This document shows, in pieces, positions 18,988 through 27,900 of a stretch of DNA of 64,000 nucleotides. The position numbers were made by a program, and so were the translations under genes. The stretch is taken from NCBI RefSeq assembly GCF_001418345.1, contig NZ_LIPW01000004.1, forward strand, positions 124,001 to 188,000, read 5' to 3'. This DNA comes from Pseudidiomarina woesei (GTDB taxonomy: Bacteria; Pseudomonadota; Gammaproteobacteria; Enterobacterales; Alteromonadaceae). The notes below the pieces were generated by a model that saw only the letters and a list, made by a program, of their open reading frames with translations, was not told the origin of the DNA and did not search any database. How positions within the stretch are numbered: position 1 is the stretch's first letter; the number at the start of each line of letters is the position of its first letter.

Positions 18988-19743
18988 TTACCCTTGCTGA
19001 GTTCGGCGTAGCGACCGCTGAATTCGTGATTGTTCACGATTCGAGGTGAGCAACGCATGTTCAATATAGGCTAGCAACTGATGACAAGCTTCGCGCGCTT
19101 GTTCGGGTTCACCAGCCGAGATGGCAGCGACAACCTGCTGCCGGTGTTCGTGTAATTGCTGCATGACACCTGGCTTGTGCGCAAGGTCCTGCAGGTTCTG
19201 AAGAATATTTTTCTGCAACAGTGGCAACATGCTGCGCACTAGGTGCAATAAGATCACATTGTGTGAGGCTTCGGTAATGCGCAAGTTAAACTCGGTTAAT
19301 GCCTGCGCCTGTGCGGCCAGCTCCGTACCTGGCTCTTGCTTAAGCCCCTTAAAAGCCGCTTGAATGGCTTCCATATCTGCCGGCGTACCGCGCATTGCTG
19401 CGTAATACGAACTAATGCCCTCGAGCGCGTGGCGAAATTCAAGCAAATCAAATTGTGACTCGGGGTGCTGCGCCAGCAAGTCGAGCAATGGCTCTGCCAC
19501 ACGTTCTTGCATGTTATCGCAAACGTAAGTGCCACCACCTTGACGGCGCTCAACTAATCCGCGCGCTTCAAGTTTTTGAATGGCCTCACGTAAACTTGGC
19601 CGCGACACTGAAAATTGGGCAGCCAAATCACGCTCCGAGGGCAACCTAGCCCCGGCTTCGAGGGTTCCATCGACGATCATGGCTTCAATGCGTTCCATAA
19701 TCACGTCAGATAATTTGGTCTGTTGTATGCGCTGAAATGTCAT
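18988..19743 (-). CDS. pdhR: PdhR, GntR/FadR-family repressor of pyruvate dehydrogenase
   Basis: A 251-residue GntR-family regulator. The winged HTH is near residues 10-75 (LSDVIMERIEAMIVDGTLEA, then LPSERDLAAQFSVSRPSLRE), followed by an all-helical FadR-type effector domain that in E. coli PdhR senses pyruvate. It is first gene of pdhR-aceE-aceF-lpd. I prefer the ATG at 19743; a TTG at 19755 in frame is the alternative, and neither has a strong Shine-Dalgarno. A PdhR-type operator lies 150 bp upstream, so autoregulation is likely. An inverted-repeat element separates operator and gene. Confidence 0.94.
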   Translation of the reverse strand: MTFQRIQQTKLSDVIMERIEAMIVDGTLEAGARLPSERDLAAQFSVSRPSLREAIQKLEARGLVERRQGGGTYVCDNMQERVAEPLLDLLAQHPESQFDLLEFRHALEGISSYYAAMRGTPADMEAIQAAFKGLKQEPGTELAAQAQALTEFNLRITEASHNVILLHLVRSMLPLLQKNILQNLQDLAHKPGVMQQLHEHRQQVVAAISAGEPEQAREACHQLLAYIEHALLTSNREQSRIQRSLRRTQQG

Positions 19744-19758
19744 TTGTAACGTCAAACC

Positions 19759-19877
19759 CGATATTAGCTATTGGATATTAGCTATTGGATATTAGATATT
19801 GGAAAAATCAAAGTTCCTGTTCGGTGCTCAGAGTTCTAAAAGCGCCTCAAATATCTAATATCTAACAGCTAATATCG
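19759..19877. repeat. 119-bp inverted-repeat element with internal 14-bp tandem repeats (MITE-like)
   Basis: Ends are perfect 11-bp inverted repeats, CGATATTAGCT (19759-19769) and AGCTAATATCG (19867-19877), and similarity extends inward over about 28 bp. The left arm holds three tandem copies of ATATTAGCTATTGG (19761-19774, 19775-19788, 19789-19802, the last with one change). No coding capacity and no clear target-site duplication were seen. Confidence 0.7.
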
Positions 19878-19892
19878 TCGTTGCTTTTGCCT

Positions 19893-19905
19893 TTGGTAAT
19901 ACCAA
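19893..19905 (-). promoter_or_regulatory. PdhR operator
   Basis: TTGGTAATACCAA is a perfect match to the E. coli PdhR site pattern TTGGTnnnACCAA, with further ATT flanking symmetry. It lies just downstream of the inferred pdhR promoter, about +3 to +15, where bound PdhR would block initiation. Confidence 0.85.
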
Positions 19906-19914
19906 TTGGCCAAC

Positions 19915-19943
19915 ATTTTAGATCAGGGTTCGGGAAAACCCAA
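19915..19943 (-). promoter_or_regulatory. Probable sigma-70 promoter of pdhR-aceEF-lpd
   Basis: On the minus strand TTGGGT (19943-19938) is followed by a 17-bp spacer and TAAAAT (19920-19915). The predicted start near 19908 places the PdhR operator right after +1 and gives a leader of about 165 nt that contains the inverted-repeat element. Confidence 0.55.
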
Positions 19944-19954
19944 GCACAAACTAC

Positions 19955-20737
19955 CTAAACCCATCCGCCAATCGTCAAAATCGCCACTAAAATGATATAT
20001 AACAACAAGTTACGCTTTACGAGTGCAACAGTGGTCAGAGCAGTTAGATCTTCCGCTTGCTCAGCAACCTTGGTGAGCGCAATGAAGTTGTTTTGTGGTT
20101 TGTTGCCCACCGAGTTTAGCCAAATGGCTGCTGCTTTGGAAAAGTTTCCAACCAGCAAAAAGCCAAGCGTCATAAACCGCGTTGGTAACCAGTTGATAAT
20201 TTGGTTAGCTAGCTCCCAGCGCTGGCTGCGGCTGTGGCGCATCTCGCGCAAGGTGGCATAAACAAGTGCGCCAGTAATACCGAACAGCACAAAATAAACG
20301 AGCACCGCAAAGTAATGGCGTAGGTGTATCCACAACAATAAATGTTCAACTGGAGCTGCTTCGTTGCGCCCAGCGGCTTGCTGTAATTTCTTTAATTGAT
20401 GCGCTTGCTCTGCGCCGTCTTCTTCGGCCTCAGCGATAAGGTATTTCTTGTAGGCTTTGCGTGCCTCTGGCGCTTGTATGGCCAGCAACACCCCAGCTGT
20501 ACTTACCAGAAACGTGATCAACGTGCTATTTAATAACAGTAAAACAAAGCCAATGGCCAACGCCGGTATAATGGCCCACAGCACTTGGCCTAAGTCATGT
20601 TGGCGCCAGCCTTCTAGCTGCGTACTTTTCACTTGCCAGTGCTGCCAACGCAAAATTATGCGGCGCCAATGAAAATTGCGGGTAATTTCCAACGTTCGCT
20701 CAAGCGAATAAGCAAGCAAAATAGCCAACAAGTACAT
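19955..20737 (-). CDS. ampE: AmpE, inner-membrane regulatory protein
   Basis: A 260-residue membrane protein with about four hydrophobic helices (near 1-10, 52-88, 140-165 and the extreme C-terminus, NLLLYIILVAILTIGGWV). Its N-terminus, MYLLAILLAYSLER, is characteristic of AmpE, named for its link with AmpD in beta-lactamase induction; its biochemical role is still poorly defined. It is slightly shorter than the E. coli protein (284). It starts 6 bp after the ampD stop, so the two form an operon. Confidence 0.88.
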   Translation of the reverse strand: MYLLAILLAYSLERTLEITRNFHWRRIILRWQHWQVKSTQLEGWRQHDLGQVLWAIIPALAIGFVLLLLNSTLITFLVSTAGVLLAIQAPEARKAYKKYLIAEAEEDGAEQAHQLKKLQQAAGRNEAAPVEHLLLWIHLRHYFAVLVYFVLFGITGALVYATLREMRHSRSQRWELANQIINWLPTRFMTLGFLLVGNFSKAAAIWLNSVGNKPQNNFIALTKVAEQAEDLTALTTVALVKRNLLLYIILVAILTIGGWV

Positions 20738-20743
20738 GGGTGT

Positions 20744-21304
20744 TTATACCTTCTTCGTCAAATTATCGTTCAACAATTGTTTGAAACGCTTCCAATCGAA
20801 CGCTGGGCCGGGATCTGTTTTGCGCACCGGCGCAATATGTTCGTGCCCTACTATACGATGCCGCGTCAAAGCCGGATAGTGATCAATAAGTTGTCGGGCC
20901 ACTTCGGCTAAGCGCTGATACTGCTCTTGAGTGTAGGGCGTAGTATCGGTTCCCTCAAGTTCGATACCAATGGTAAAGTCATTACAGCGGCGTCGACCAC
21001 AATAGTTTGAACGCCCTGCATGCCAGGCGCGGCGGTGAAATGGCACGTACTGGATCAGCTCGCCGTCACGGCGTATTAGGCAGTGCGCTGACACACGCAG
21101 GCCTTCAAGAATAGCGAAATCAGGGTGTGCCGTGGTGTCTAGCGTGCCCATAAATAGCTCATCAACATAAGGCCCGCCGAACTCACCGGCCGGCAAGCTA
21201 ATACCATGCACCACCAATACGCTGATATCGCTCAAGTCTGGGCGCTCATCGGCGTGGGGTGACTCGCGTTGTATGGCTTGCTCAAGCCAACCGTTTTTAA
21301 TCAT
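20744..21304 (-). CDS. ampD: AmpD, cytoplasmic 1,6-anhydro-N-acetylmuramyl-L-alanine amidase
   Basis: A 186-residue zinc amidase that removes the peptide from 1,6-anhydroMurNAc-peptides during peptidoglycan recycling. Zinc ligands of the amidase_2 fold are visible: His in VLVVHGISLP, His in IVGHEHIAP and Asp in KTDPGPAFDW. RAWHAGRSNY and GIELEG are the conserved core. No signal peptide, as expected for a cytoplasmic AmpD. It is followed by ampE. The toxin-antitoxin pair upstream is on the same strand but 26 bp away. Confidence 0.96.
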   Translation of the reverse strand: MIKNGWLEQAIQRESPHADERPDLSDISVLVVHGISLPAGEFGGPYVDELFMGTLDTTAHPDFAILEGLRVSAHCLIRRDGELIQYVPFHRRAWHAGRSNYCGRRRCNDFTIGIELEGTDTTPYTQEQYQRLAEVARQLIDHYPALTRHRIVGHEHIAPVRKTDPGPAFDWKRFKQLLNDNLTKKV

Positions 21305-21330
21305 TTTTAGTTCTCACAAGGTTAAGCGAA

Positions 21331-21642
21331 CTATTTGTTTTCTTTCGAGTCAGTCAGAATTCGGTGAGGCAACATTCGTTGGTGCAAAATGCCATGGACA
21401 ACCAAAATATTTTTATTCACCCGATAAAAAATGATATGGCTGGAAACTGAATACCCCCTAAATGAATTATCCAATTCACTATATACGCTACCTAAATCTG
21501 GAAACTCACTTAATAAATGAAGCGCCGTTTCAATCTGTTGGCTATACGTATCAGATTGCTTACTCCCCCAATGGCTTTGGCTATATTCTCGAATCTCTAT
21601 AAGATCGGCTAAGGCTTGTGAAGTAAATTTATAGCTCAGCAT
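21331..21642 (-). CDS. ParE/RelE-superfamily toxin
   Basis: 103 residues. YKFTSQALADLIEIREYSQS, FPDLGSVYSEL and SSHIIFYRVNKNILVVHGIL fit the ParE branch of the ParE/RelE superfamily, whose ParE members poison DNA gyrase. The conserved C-terminal arginines are present (HQRMLPHRIL). It overlaps the antitoxin gene by 7 bp, the usual antitoxin-first arrangement. Whether it inhibits gyrase or acts like RelE cannot be told from sequence alone. Confidence 0.85.
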   Translation of the reverse strand: MLSYKFTSQALADLIEIREYSQSHWGSKQSDTYSQQIETALHLLSEFPDLGSVYSELDNSFRGYSVSSHIIFYRVNKNILVVHGILHQRMLPHRILTDSKENK

Positions 21643-21902
21643 TGGTCAAATTTGCCGGCACGAATATCTGAAAATACAGCGTCACCATCGTGCAGCTCAC
21701 CGGCTTGCTCTTGTCTCAAAGAAACCTCTAACCGAGCTTTTAGGGTCGCTAGCTTCATCTCCTCAATCATTTCATATTCCTCCATGGAAATAACCACCGC
21801 AACCGGCTTGTTGTTCTTAGTTATTGTTATGGGCGTTCCTTGCACCTTCATAATGAGTTCTCCAAAGTGGGTTTTGGCTTCATTGGCTGTCATCGTTTTC
21901 AT
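21636..21902 (-). CDS. Phd/YefM-family antitoxin
   Basis: 88 residues from the ATG at 21902 (MKTMTANEAKTHFGELI). The N-terminal TANEAKTHFGELIMKVQGTP and TITKNNKPVAVVISMEEYE are the Phd/YefM DNA-binding fold; the acidic C-terminal part should neutralise the toxin. A second ATG (21893) gives MTANEAK and is equally possible; an upstream in-frame extension to 21986 looks spurious. It precedes and overlaps the ParE-like toxin. Autorepression is expected for the family. The pair sits in an otherwise conserved core region between nadC and ampD, suggesting acquisition. Confidence 0.85.
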   Translation of the reverse strand: MKTMTANEAKTHFGELIMKVQGTPITITKNNKPVAVVISMEEYEMIEEMKLATLKARLEVSLRQEQAGELHDGDAVFSDIRAGKFDQC

Positions 21903-22091
21903 CGTCACACCGTTCAATTCGTTCGATTTGTACGATATATAGCGTAAAAATTCATCATAAGCCAGCGAAACGAACTGTTTTAGCATGTTTTGCGGTGACA
22001 GTTTTCAAATTAAGACATCGCGTGTTTTGCGGACCGCTTCTTTCGCAAACAAAAAGTCGCAAACCACATGTCGTAAACAAAAACTACTGAC

Positions 22092-22120
22092 TTGTGAGAA
22101 CTGCGCGGCAACCCTACAAT
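22092..22120 (+). promoter_or_regulatory. Probable sigma-70 promoter of nadC
   Basis: TTGTGA (22092-22097), 17-bp spacer, TACAAT (22115-22120). The transcript would start near 22127, about 43 nt ahead of the nadC ATG, which has AAAAGG upstream. Confidence 0.65.
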
Positions 22121-22142
22121 AGGTGCACTTTTATAGTCATAA

Positions 22143-23036
<894 letters not shown>

Positions 23037-23039
23037 GTA

Positions 23040-23067
23040 TTGACGAAATAAATTGTTCTGCTATGTT
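23040..23067 (+). promoter_or_regulatory. Probable extended -10 promoter of the pilA leader
   Basis: TTGACG (23040-23045), 16-bp spacer, TATGTT (23062-23067) preceded by TGC, an extended -10 motif. It begins right after the nadC stop and would start transcription near 23074, ahead of the riboswitch. No sigma-54 site of the kind that drives pilA in Pseudomonas was recognised. Confidence 0.6.
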
Positions 23068-23100
23068 TTAACTGCAATGCGCAACTAAGCACCAGAAATG

Positions 23101-23217
23101 GGCTTAGCTGCCAGGCACGCTTTAAAAGGCAAAGCCACCGAGAGGTGGTGACGCAAAACCTCCGGTCCAACTAGCTACCTTTGGGTAGTCAGCGGATAGC
23201 GGGGCTGCAGGCTAAAG
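23101..23217 (+). promoter_or_regulatory. Cyclic di-GMP-I (GEMM) riboswitch upstream of pilA
   Basis: The aptamer core matches the GEMM-I consensus: AAAAGGCAAAGCC, hairpin CCACC-GAGA-GGTGG with a GNRA tetraloop (23135-23148), then GACGCAAAACCTCCGG, a second hairpin CTACCTTTGGGTAG (23175-23188), and GGATAGCGGGGCTGC. The terminal helix is closed by TTAGC (23104-23108) and GCTAA (23211-23215). Aligned to Vibrio Vc2, G20 is G at 23128 and A47 is A at 23155, which favours c-di-GMP over cGAMP. The remaining leader (23218-23403) has hairpins at 23308-23330 and, touching the pilA ribosome site, CGAAA/TTTCG at 23379-23392. I see no intrinsic terminator, so the expression platform is unresolved. Confidence 0.92.
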
Positions 23218-23403
23218 TCTGGTGGGTTGAAGTAGCTTTCCGATGTATGTCGACAAAGCAATACCACTTGTTCTTTCGGCTGATGCAGATGACTTGTTTG
23301 GTTCACTTTTGGTGGCCACCAAGTGCTGTAAGCATCTGGTTGCTACTTTAAATGGACTACAACAACAACTAATAAGTTCGAAAATACTTTCGGGAGATAT
23401 TTC

Positions 23404-23952
23404 ATGAAAGCGCAAGTACAAAAAGGTTTTACCCTAATCGAATTGATGATCGTTGTTGCGATCATCGGTATTTTGGCCGCTGTTGCAATTCCTATGTACA
23501 GCGATTACACACAACGTGCTAAGGCTGGCACTGGTATGGCCGCGCTAGCGTCATATAAAACTGGTATTGCAATGTGCTACCAAAAGCGCGGTATTTTTGA
23601 TGCGGACAATTGCAGCACGGCTGGTCAAGACGGTATCCCTGGACGTATTGATTTAGACGGTACGACTGTTTCAGTGACTGGAGTTCGCTCTGCTACAGTT
23701 GCAACGGCGCAAGTTCCGGTGGACACCGATGGCGATGGTACAGCGGATGGTAATGAAGACGTAACCGGTATCATCGCGGAATTAGACGCAACTGATACTT
23801 CAGGCGCTTACATTGTAGTAAACCTTACCCCAAAATTAGTTGGTGGCAATATGTCTTGGGACATCACTTGTTCAGACTACGATGCAGAAGGTAATTCTCG
23901 AGTAGACGGTTGTACTGGTGAAGCTGTAGCTACCACCGTTCCTGCTGGTTAA
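23404..23952 (+). CDS. pilA: Type IV major pilin PilA
   Basis: A 182-residue class-A prepilin: leader MKAQVQKG, cleaved by PilD before [20 protein letters not shown], with Glu at mature position 5. The globular part has Cys at 58, 70, 156 and 170, allowing the usual C-terminal disulfide loop (156-170). Residues 107-118 ([12 protein letters not shown]) form a canonical EF-hand calcium loop, D-x-D-x-D-G-x-x-D-x-x-E, uncommon in major pilins of this class. GGGAG precedes the ATG. It is the first pil gene, behind a c-di-GMP riboswitch, with pilB, pilC and pilD following. Confidence 0.95.
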   Translation: MKAQVQKGFTLIELMIVVAIIGILAAVAIPMYSDYTQRAKAGTGMAALASYKTGIAMCYQKRGIFDADNCSTAGQDGIPGRIDLDGTTVSVTGVRSATVATAQVPVDTDGDGTADGNEDVTGIIAELDATDTSGAYIVVNLTPKLVGGNMSWDITCSDYDAEGNSRVDGCTGEAVATTVPAG

Positions 23953-23989
23953 TAATAAATTCAATACATTATTAAGATTAATCATTATT

Positions 23990-24015
23990 TAGTTGGCTCC
24001 TTTTGGAGCCAACTA
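23990..24015 (+). other. Hairpin between pilA and pilB
   Basis: TAGTTGGCTCC (23990-24000) pairs perfectly with GGAGCCAACTA (24005-24015) around TTTT. No T-run follows, so it is a poor intrinsic terminator; it may stabilise the pilA mRNA end or limit read-through into pilB, as pilin is needed in large excess. Confidence 0.6.
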
Positions 24016-24037
24016 CAATCTCTAGTAAAGGTAAATC

Positions 24038-25735
24038 ATGCTGCATCACTCCCTCGCGGCGCTGCTGCTGCGTGACAAACTCATTCCTGAAGATAAGCTC
24101 ACCCGTTGTAGTGAGTATGCTTGGGAAAATAAGCTACCATTTAGTGCTTGTTTAATTGAACAGAAGCTTATTTCGCCAAGCGAACTTGCCAACTTTTGTT
24201 ATCTTGAATCAAATGCCCCTTGGCTTGATCTTGACGCCTTTAACCCAGATTTTCTGCCGCAAGAATTCATTAACGAGCGATTAATTCGTAAAAACCATGC
24301 GTTGCCGTTGTATATGCGTGGCAACGTGTTGTATGTAGCGGTTTCGGACCCAACCCGTATTGAAACACTGGACGAATTCCAGTTTCGTACCCGCATGCAA
24401 ACCGAAGCGGTGTTGGTGGAAGAAAACAAGTTACAAAAATTAATTGATACGGTATTAGAAAATGAATCATCGGCTCTTGGCGTAACCGCAGAAGACGAGC
24501 AAGAGCTGCGTGATATTGATGCCACCGAAGAGCGCCAAGACGACACCGGCGCAGTGAGTGCAGACGTTAAAAACGATGCGCCCATAGTTATTTACATAAA
24601 CAAAATGCTGCTAGATGCTATTAAGCGCGGTGCGTCGGATTTGCACTTTGAGCCTTATGAGCAAGAATATCGCATTCGTTTTCGTATTGATGGCGTACTG
24701 CATGAAATTGCCAAGCCGCCCGTGCAGCTTGCAGGGCGTATTGCCGCGCGTTTAAAGGTTATGTCGCAGTTGGATATTGCCGAGCGCCGTTTGCCACAAG
24801 ACGGTCGTATTAAGCTAAAGCTTTCAAAACACAAAGCCATTGATTTTCGGGTAAGTACTCTGCCGACGCTATACGGCGAAAAAATAGTACTGCGTATTTT
24901 GGACGCTGCGGCGGCCATGATTGGTATCGAGTCGCTTGGTTACGAGCCCGATCAGCAGAAACTTTACGAAGAAGCCCTTGAGAAGCCGCAGGGGATGATT
25001 TTGGTCACCGGCCCCACAGGTTCAGGTAAAACCGTATCACTATATACCGGCTTGAACATACTCAACACGCCAGAGCGTAATATCTCCACCGCGGAAGACC
25101 CGGTAGAAATTAACCTTGTGGGTATTAACCAAGTTCAAATAAACGTGAAAGCCGGCTTAACCTTTGCTGATGCGTTACGCTCGTTCTTGCGCCAAGACCC
25201 GGACGTGGTCATGGTGGGTGAGATTCGTGACCTTGAAACCGCAGAAATAGCCATTAAAGCGGCACAAACCGGTCACTTGGTACTCTCGACTTTGCACACC
25301 AACTCGGCAGCAGAAACCTTAACCCGTTTAATGAACATGGGCGTGCCGGCCTATAACATTGCCGGCTCGGTCACACTCATTATTGCTCAGCGCTTGGCGC
25401 GCCGTTTATGCAACCAATGCAAAGCTGAAGAAAAGCTACCGGCAGAAGAAATGCGCCGCCAAGGCTTTAGCGAAGAACAAATTCAAACCAACACCATATT
25501 TAAAGCCGTGGGCTGTGACCAGTGCACTGGCGGCTACAAAGGCCGTACCGGTGTGTACGAAGTGATGCCGATAACGCCAAACATTGCCGACTTAATTATG
25601 GAAGGTTCGTCGTCACTTGAAATTGCCAAACAAGCGCGCGAAGACGGTATTAACTCATTGCGCCAATCGGCGCTGTTAAAAGTAACCGCGGGTATTATTA
25701 GTTTGGCGGAGGCCAACCGCGTTACGAATTTCTAA
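24038..25735 (+). CDS. pilB: Type IV pilus extension ATPase PilB
   Basis: A 565-residue hexameric GspE-family ATPase that powers pilin polymerisation on the cytoplasmic face. N-terminal MshEN-type domain (about 1-150), then the ATPase core with Walker A GPTGSGKT, an Asp-box near STAEDPVEI, Walker [13 protein letters not shown] and His-box [14 protein letters not shown] tetracysteine zinc motif is present (CNQC, later CDQC). MshEN domains often bind c-di-GMP (as in MshE and some PilB proteins); whether this one does is not visible. AAAGGT precedes the ATG. Confidence 0.96.
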   Translation: MLHHSLAALLLRDKLIPEDKLTRCSEYAWENKLPFSACLIEQKLISPSELANFCYLESNAPWLDLDAFNPDFLPQEFINERLIRKNHALPLYMRGNVLYVAVSDPTRIETLDEFQFRTRMQTEAVLVEENKLQKLIDTVLENESSALGVTAEDEQELRDIDATEERQDDTGAVSADVKNDAPIVIYINKMLLDAIKRGASDLHFEPYEQEYRIRFRIDGVLHEIAKPPVQLAGRIAARLKVMSQLDIAERRLPQDGRIKLKLSKHKAIDFRVSTLPTLYGEKIVLRILDAAAAMIGIESLGYEPDQQKLYEEALEKPQGMILVTGPTGSGKTVSLYTGLNILNTPERNISTAEDPVEINLVGINQVQINVKAGLTFADALRSFLRQDPDVVMVGEIRDLETAEIAIKAAQTGHLVLSTLHTNSAAETLTRLMNMGVPAYNIAGSVTLIIAQRLARRLCNQCKAEEKLPAEEMRRQGFSEEQIQTNTIFKAVGCDQCTGGYKGRTGVYEVMPITPNIADLIMEGSSSLEIAKQAREDGINSLRQSALLKVTAGIISLAEANRVTNF

Positions 25736-25782
25736 TTATAATCATAATAATTTAGCTAACTTTCTTACAAGCAGGTGCAGTA

Positions 25783-27009
25783 ATGGCGAAGAAACCACAA
25801 GCCGTGAAGGAAATCACCGAATTCGCATGGACAGGTATTAATAAGCGCGGCCAAAAAGTAAAAGGCCTCATGCGCGCAGATAACGACCGCATGGTACGCG
25901 CTCGTTTACGCGACCAAGGCGTAATGCCAAAGAGTGTGAAGAAAAAGGCCAAGTCGCTATTTGGAAATAAGAAAATTACCGGCGGCGACATAGCACTATT
26001 TACCCGCCAAATTGCCACCATGCTAAGTGCTGGCGTGCCTTTGTTGCAGTCGTTAGAGATGGTCGCTAAGGGCGTCGAAAACCCGAAGATTCGTGACTTA
26101 ATGCTAACAATTGCCAACGATGTTGGCGCCGGTTCGCCGTTAGCTGCGGCCTTACGCAAGCACCCCGCAATTTTTGATACTTTGTATTGTGACTTAGTTG
26201 ACTCGGGCGAACAGTCGGGTTCTTTAGAGACAATTTTTGATCGTATCGCCACTTATCGCGAAAAGTCTGAAGCCCTCAAAGCCAAAATCAAAAAAGCCTT
26301 GGTATACCCGGCGTCGGTTATTGTGGTGGCCTTAGTGGTAACCATTATCTTGCTGGTATTTGTAGTGCCGCAATTTGAAGCTGTGTTTAAAGATTTCGGT
26401 GCCGAGTTGCCGGCTATGACGCAGTTTGTGGTGTCATTGTCGGAAATTGTGCAGGCATATTTCTTATATGTAGCTGCTGGGTTCATTGTTGCGGGCTGGT
26501 TATTTAAGCGCGCCTACAGCAAAAGCCAAAATCTGCGCGACAAAGTTGATGCGATTTCCTTAAAAGTGCCGGTTATTAAAGAAATTTTGAACAAGGCCGC
26601 CGTCGCACGCTTTGCCCGCACACTTTCCACCACCTTTGCTGCTGGGGTGCCGCTGATTAACGCCTTAGACTCCGCCGCTGGTGCGTCGGGCAACGCGGTA
26701 TATCGTGATGCAATTTTCCGCATTCGTGACGAAGTCACCTCAGGTATGCAAATGAATACCGCCATGCAGTCACAAGATTTATTCCCAACCTTAGCCGAGC
26801 AAATGGTTTTTATTGGTGAAGAATCTGGCTCGCTCGATGATATGCTAGCTAAAGTAGCGAGTATTTATGAGCGTGAGGTTGATGACTTGGTTGATAACTT
26901 AACCGCGCTACTTGAACCCATGATCATGGTGGTGATTGGTGTGCTTGTCGGCGGCTTAATTGTCGCCATGTACTTGCCAATATTCTCGCTTGGTAAAGTA
27001 GTTAGCTAA
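25783..27009 (+). CDS. pilC: Type IV pilus inner-membrane platform protein PilC
   Basis: A 408-residue GspF-family polytopic protein that anchors PilB and the retraction ATPases under the pilus. It has the GspF duplication: two cytoplasmic helical domains (IALFTRQIATMLSAGVPLLQ and RFARTLSTTFAAGVPLINAL are the paired repeats) each followed by transmembrane helices, the last being EPMIMVVIGVLVGGLIVAMY. It lies between pilB and pilD, in operon order. Confidence 0.96.
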   Translation: MAKKPQAVKEITEFAWTGINKRGQKVKGLMRADNDRMVRARLRDQGVMPKSVKKKAKSLFGNKKITGGDIALFTRQIATMLSAGVPLLQSLEMVAKGVENPKIRDLMLTIANDVGAGSPLAAALRKHPAIFDTLYCDLVDSGEQSGSLETIFDRIATYREKSEALKAKIKKALVYPASVIVVALVVTIILLVFVVPQFEAVFKDFGAELPAMTQFVVSLSEIVQAYFLYVAAGFIVAGWLFKRAYSKSQNLRDKVDAISLKVPVIKEILNKAAVARFARTLSTTFAAGVPLINALDSAAGASGNAVYRDAIFRIRDEVTSGMQMNTAMQSQDLFPTLAEQMVFIGEESGSLDDMLAKVASIYEREVDDLVDNLTALLEPMIMVVIGVLVGGLIVAMYLPIFSLGKVVS

Positions 27010-27021
27010 GGAATAAACTCA

Positions 27022-27900
27022 ATGGAATTGATTTTAAATTACCCCGCCCAAACGGCTTGGGTAACGGCCTTCGGCCTTGCTTTAGGCCTTGCTTTAGGCC
27101 TTGTTGTGGGCAGTTTTTTAAACGTGGTTATTGGCCGTTTTCCGGTGATGATGCAGCGCCAATGGCAAAAAGAATGCGCCGAAGTGACGGGTATGACACC
27201 CGAACCACAGGCCAAATTTAATTTAGCTACGCCAGGCTCGCACTGCCCCAAATGCAAAACCGCCATTAAGTGGTATGACAATATTCCCGTCATAAGTTGG
27301 CTTGTGCTGAAAGCCAAATGTCGCGCTTGTCACACAAAAATCAGCGCACGTTATCCGTCAATTGAACTGCTAACCGGCATTATTTTCGCAATTATTGTGT
27401 GGCAGTTGGGCTTTACCTTCACTACCTTCGTGTATTTATGGTTAGCCTGTTTGCTGATTAGCATGTTTTTTATTGACGCTGACCACATGCTGTTACCCGA
27501 TCAAATGACCTACCTGATGCTGTGGACCGGTCTAGGTTTTGCCATGTATAGCGGCCATATACCGCTACAAGACGCTGTCATAGGCGCAATGGCGGGTTAT
27601 TTAGCTCTCTGGAGCGTGTACTGGGCGTTTAAATTACTGACTGGTAAGGAAGGTATGGGGTACGGCGACTTTAAGCTGCTAGCAGCGTTTGGCGCGTGGC
27701 ATGGATACCAAATGCTACCGGTTACGGTTATTGCTTCAGCCGCTAGTGGCGCTGTTATTGGTATTATTTGGCAGCAAATTAACCGTAACAAGCAAGGGCA
27801 ACCTATTCCGTTTGGTCCGTTTTTAATCTGCGGCGGCGTTATTGCCATGCTGTGGGGTGAAGAGCTCCTTGGTAGCTACCTGAATTGGGTGCACGGCTAA
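27022..27900 (+). CDS. pilD: Prepilin peptidase / N-methyltransferase PilD
   Basis: A 292-residue integral-membrane aspartyl protease that cleaves the prepilin leader and N-methylates the new Phe. The two catalytic Asp sites are in FFIDADHMLLPDQMT and GMGYGDFKLL. The cytoplasmic zinc loop has paired cysteines (CPKC and CRAC), typical of bifunctional enzymes. About eight hydrophobic helices. A short in-frame repeat in the first helix (GLALGLALGL) comes from a tandem GGCCTTGCTTTA. Its stop overlaps the coaE start as TAATG. Confidence 0.96.
   Translation: MELILNYPAQTAWVTAFGLALGLALGLVVGSFLNVVIGRFPVMMQRQWQKECAEVTGMTPEPQAKFNLATPGSHCPKCKTAIKWYDNIPVISWLVLKAKCRACHTKISARYPSIELLTGIIFAIIVWQLGFTFTTFVYLWLACLLISMFFIDADHMLLPDQMTYLMLWTGLGFAMYSGHIPLQDAVIGAMAGYLALWSVYWAFKLLTGKEGMGYGDFKLLAAFGAWHGYQMLPVTVIASAASGAVIGIIWQQINRNKQGQPIPFGPFLICGGVIAMLWGEELLGSYLNWVHG

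Noticed and set aside
23212-23421. A 69-codon minus-strand frame over the pilA leader
   Set aside because: It overlaps the riboswitch leader and the pilA start in antisense and shows no coding features.
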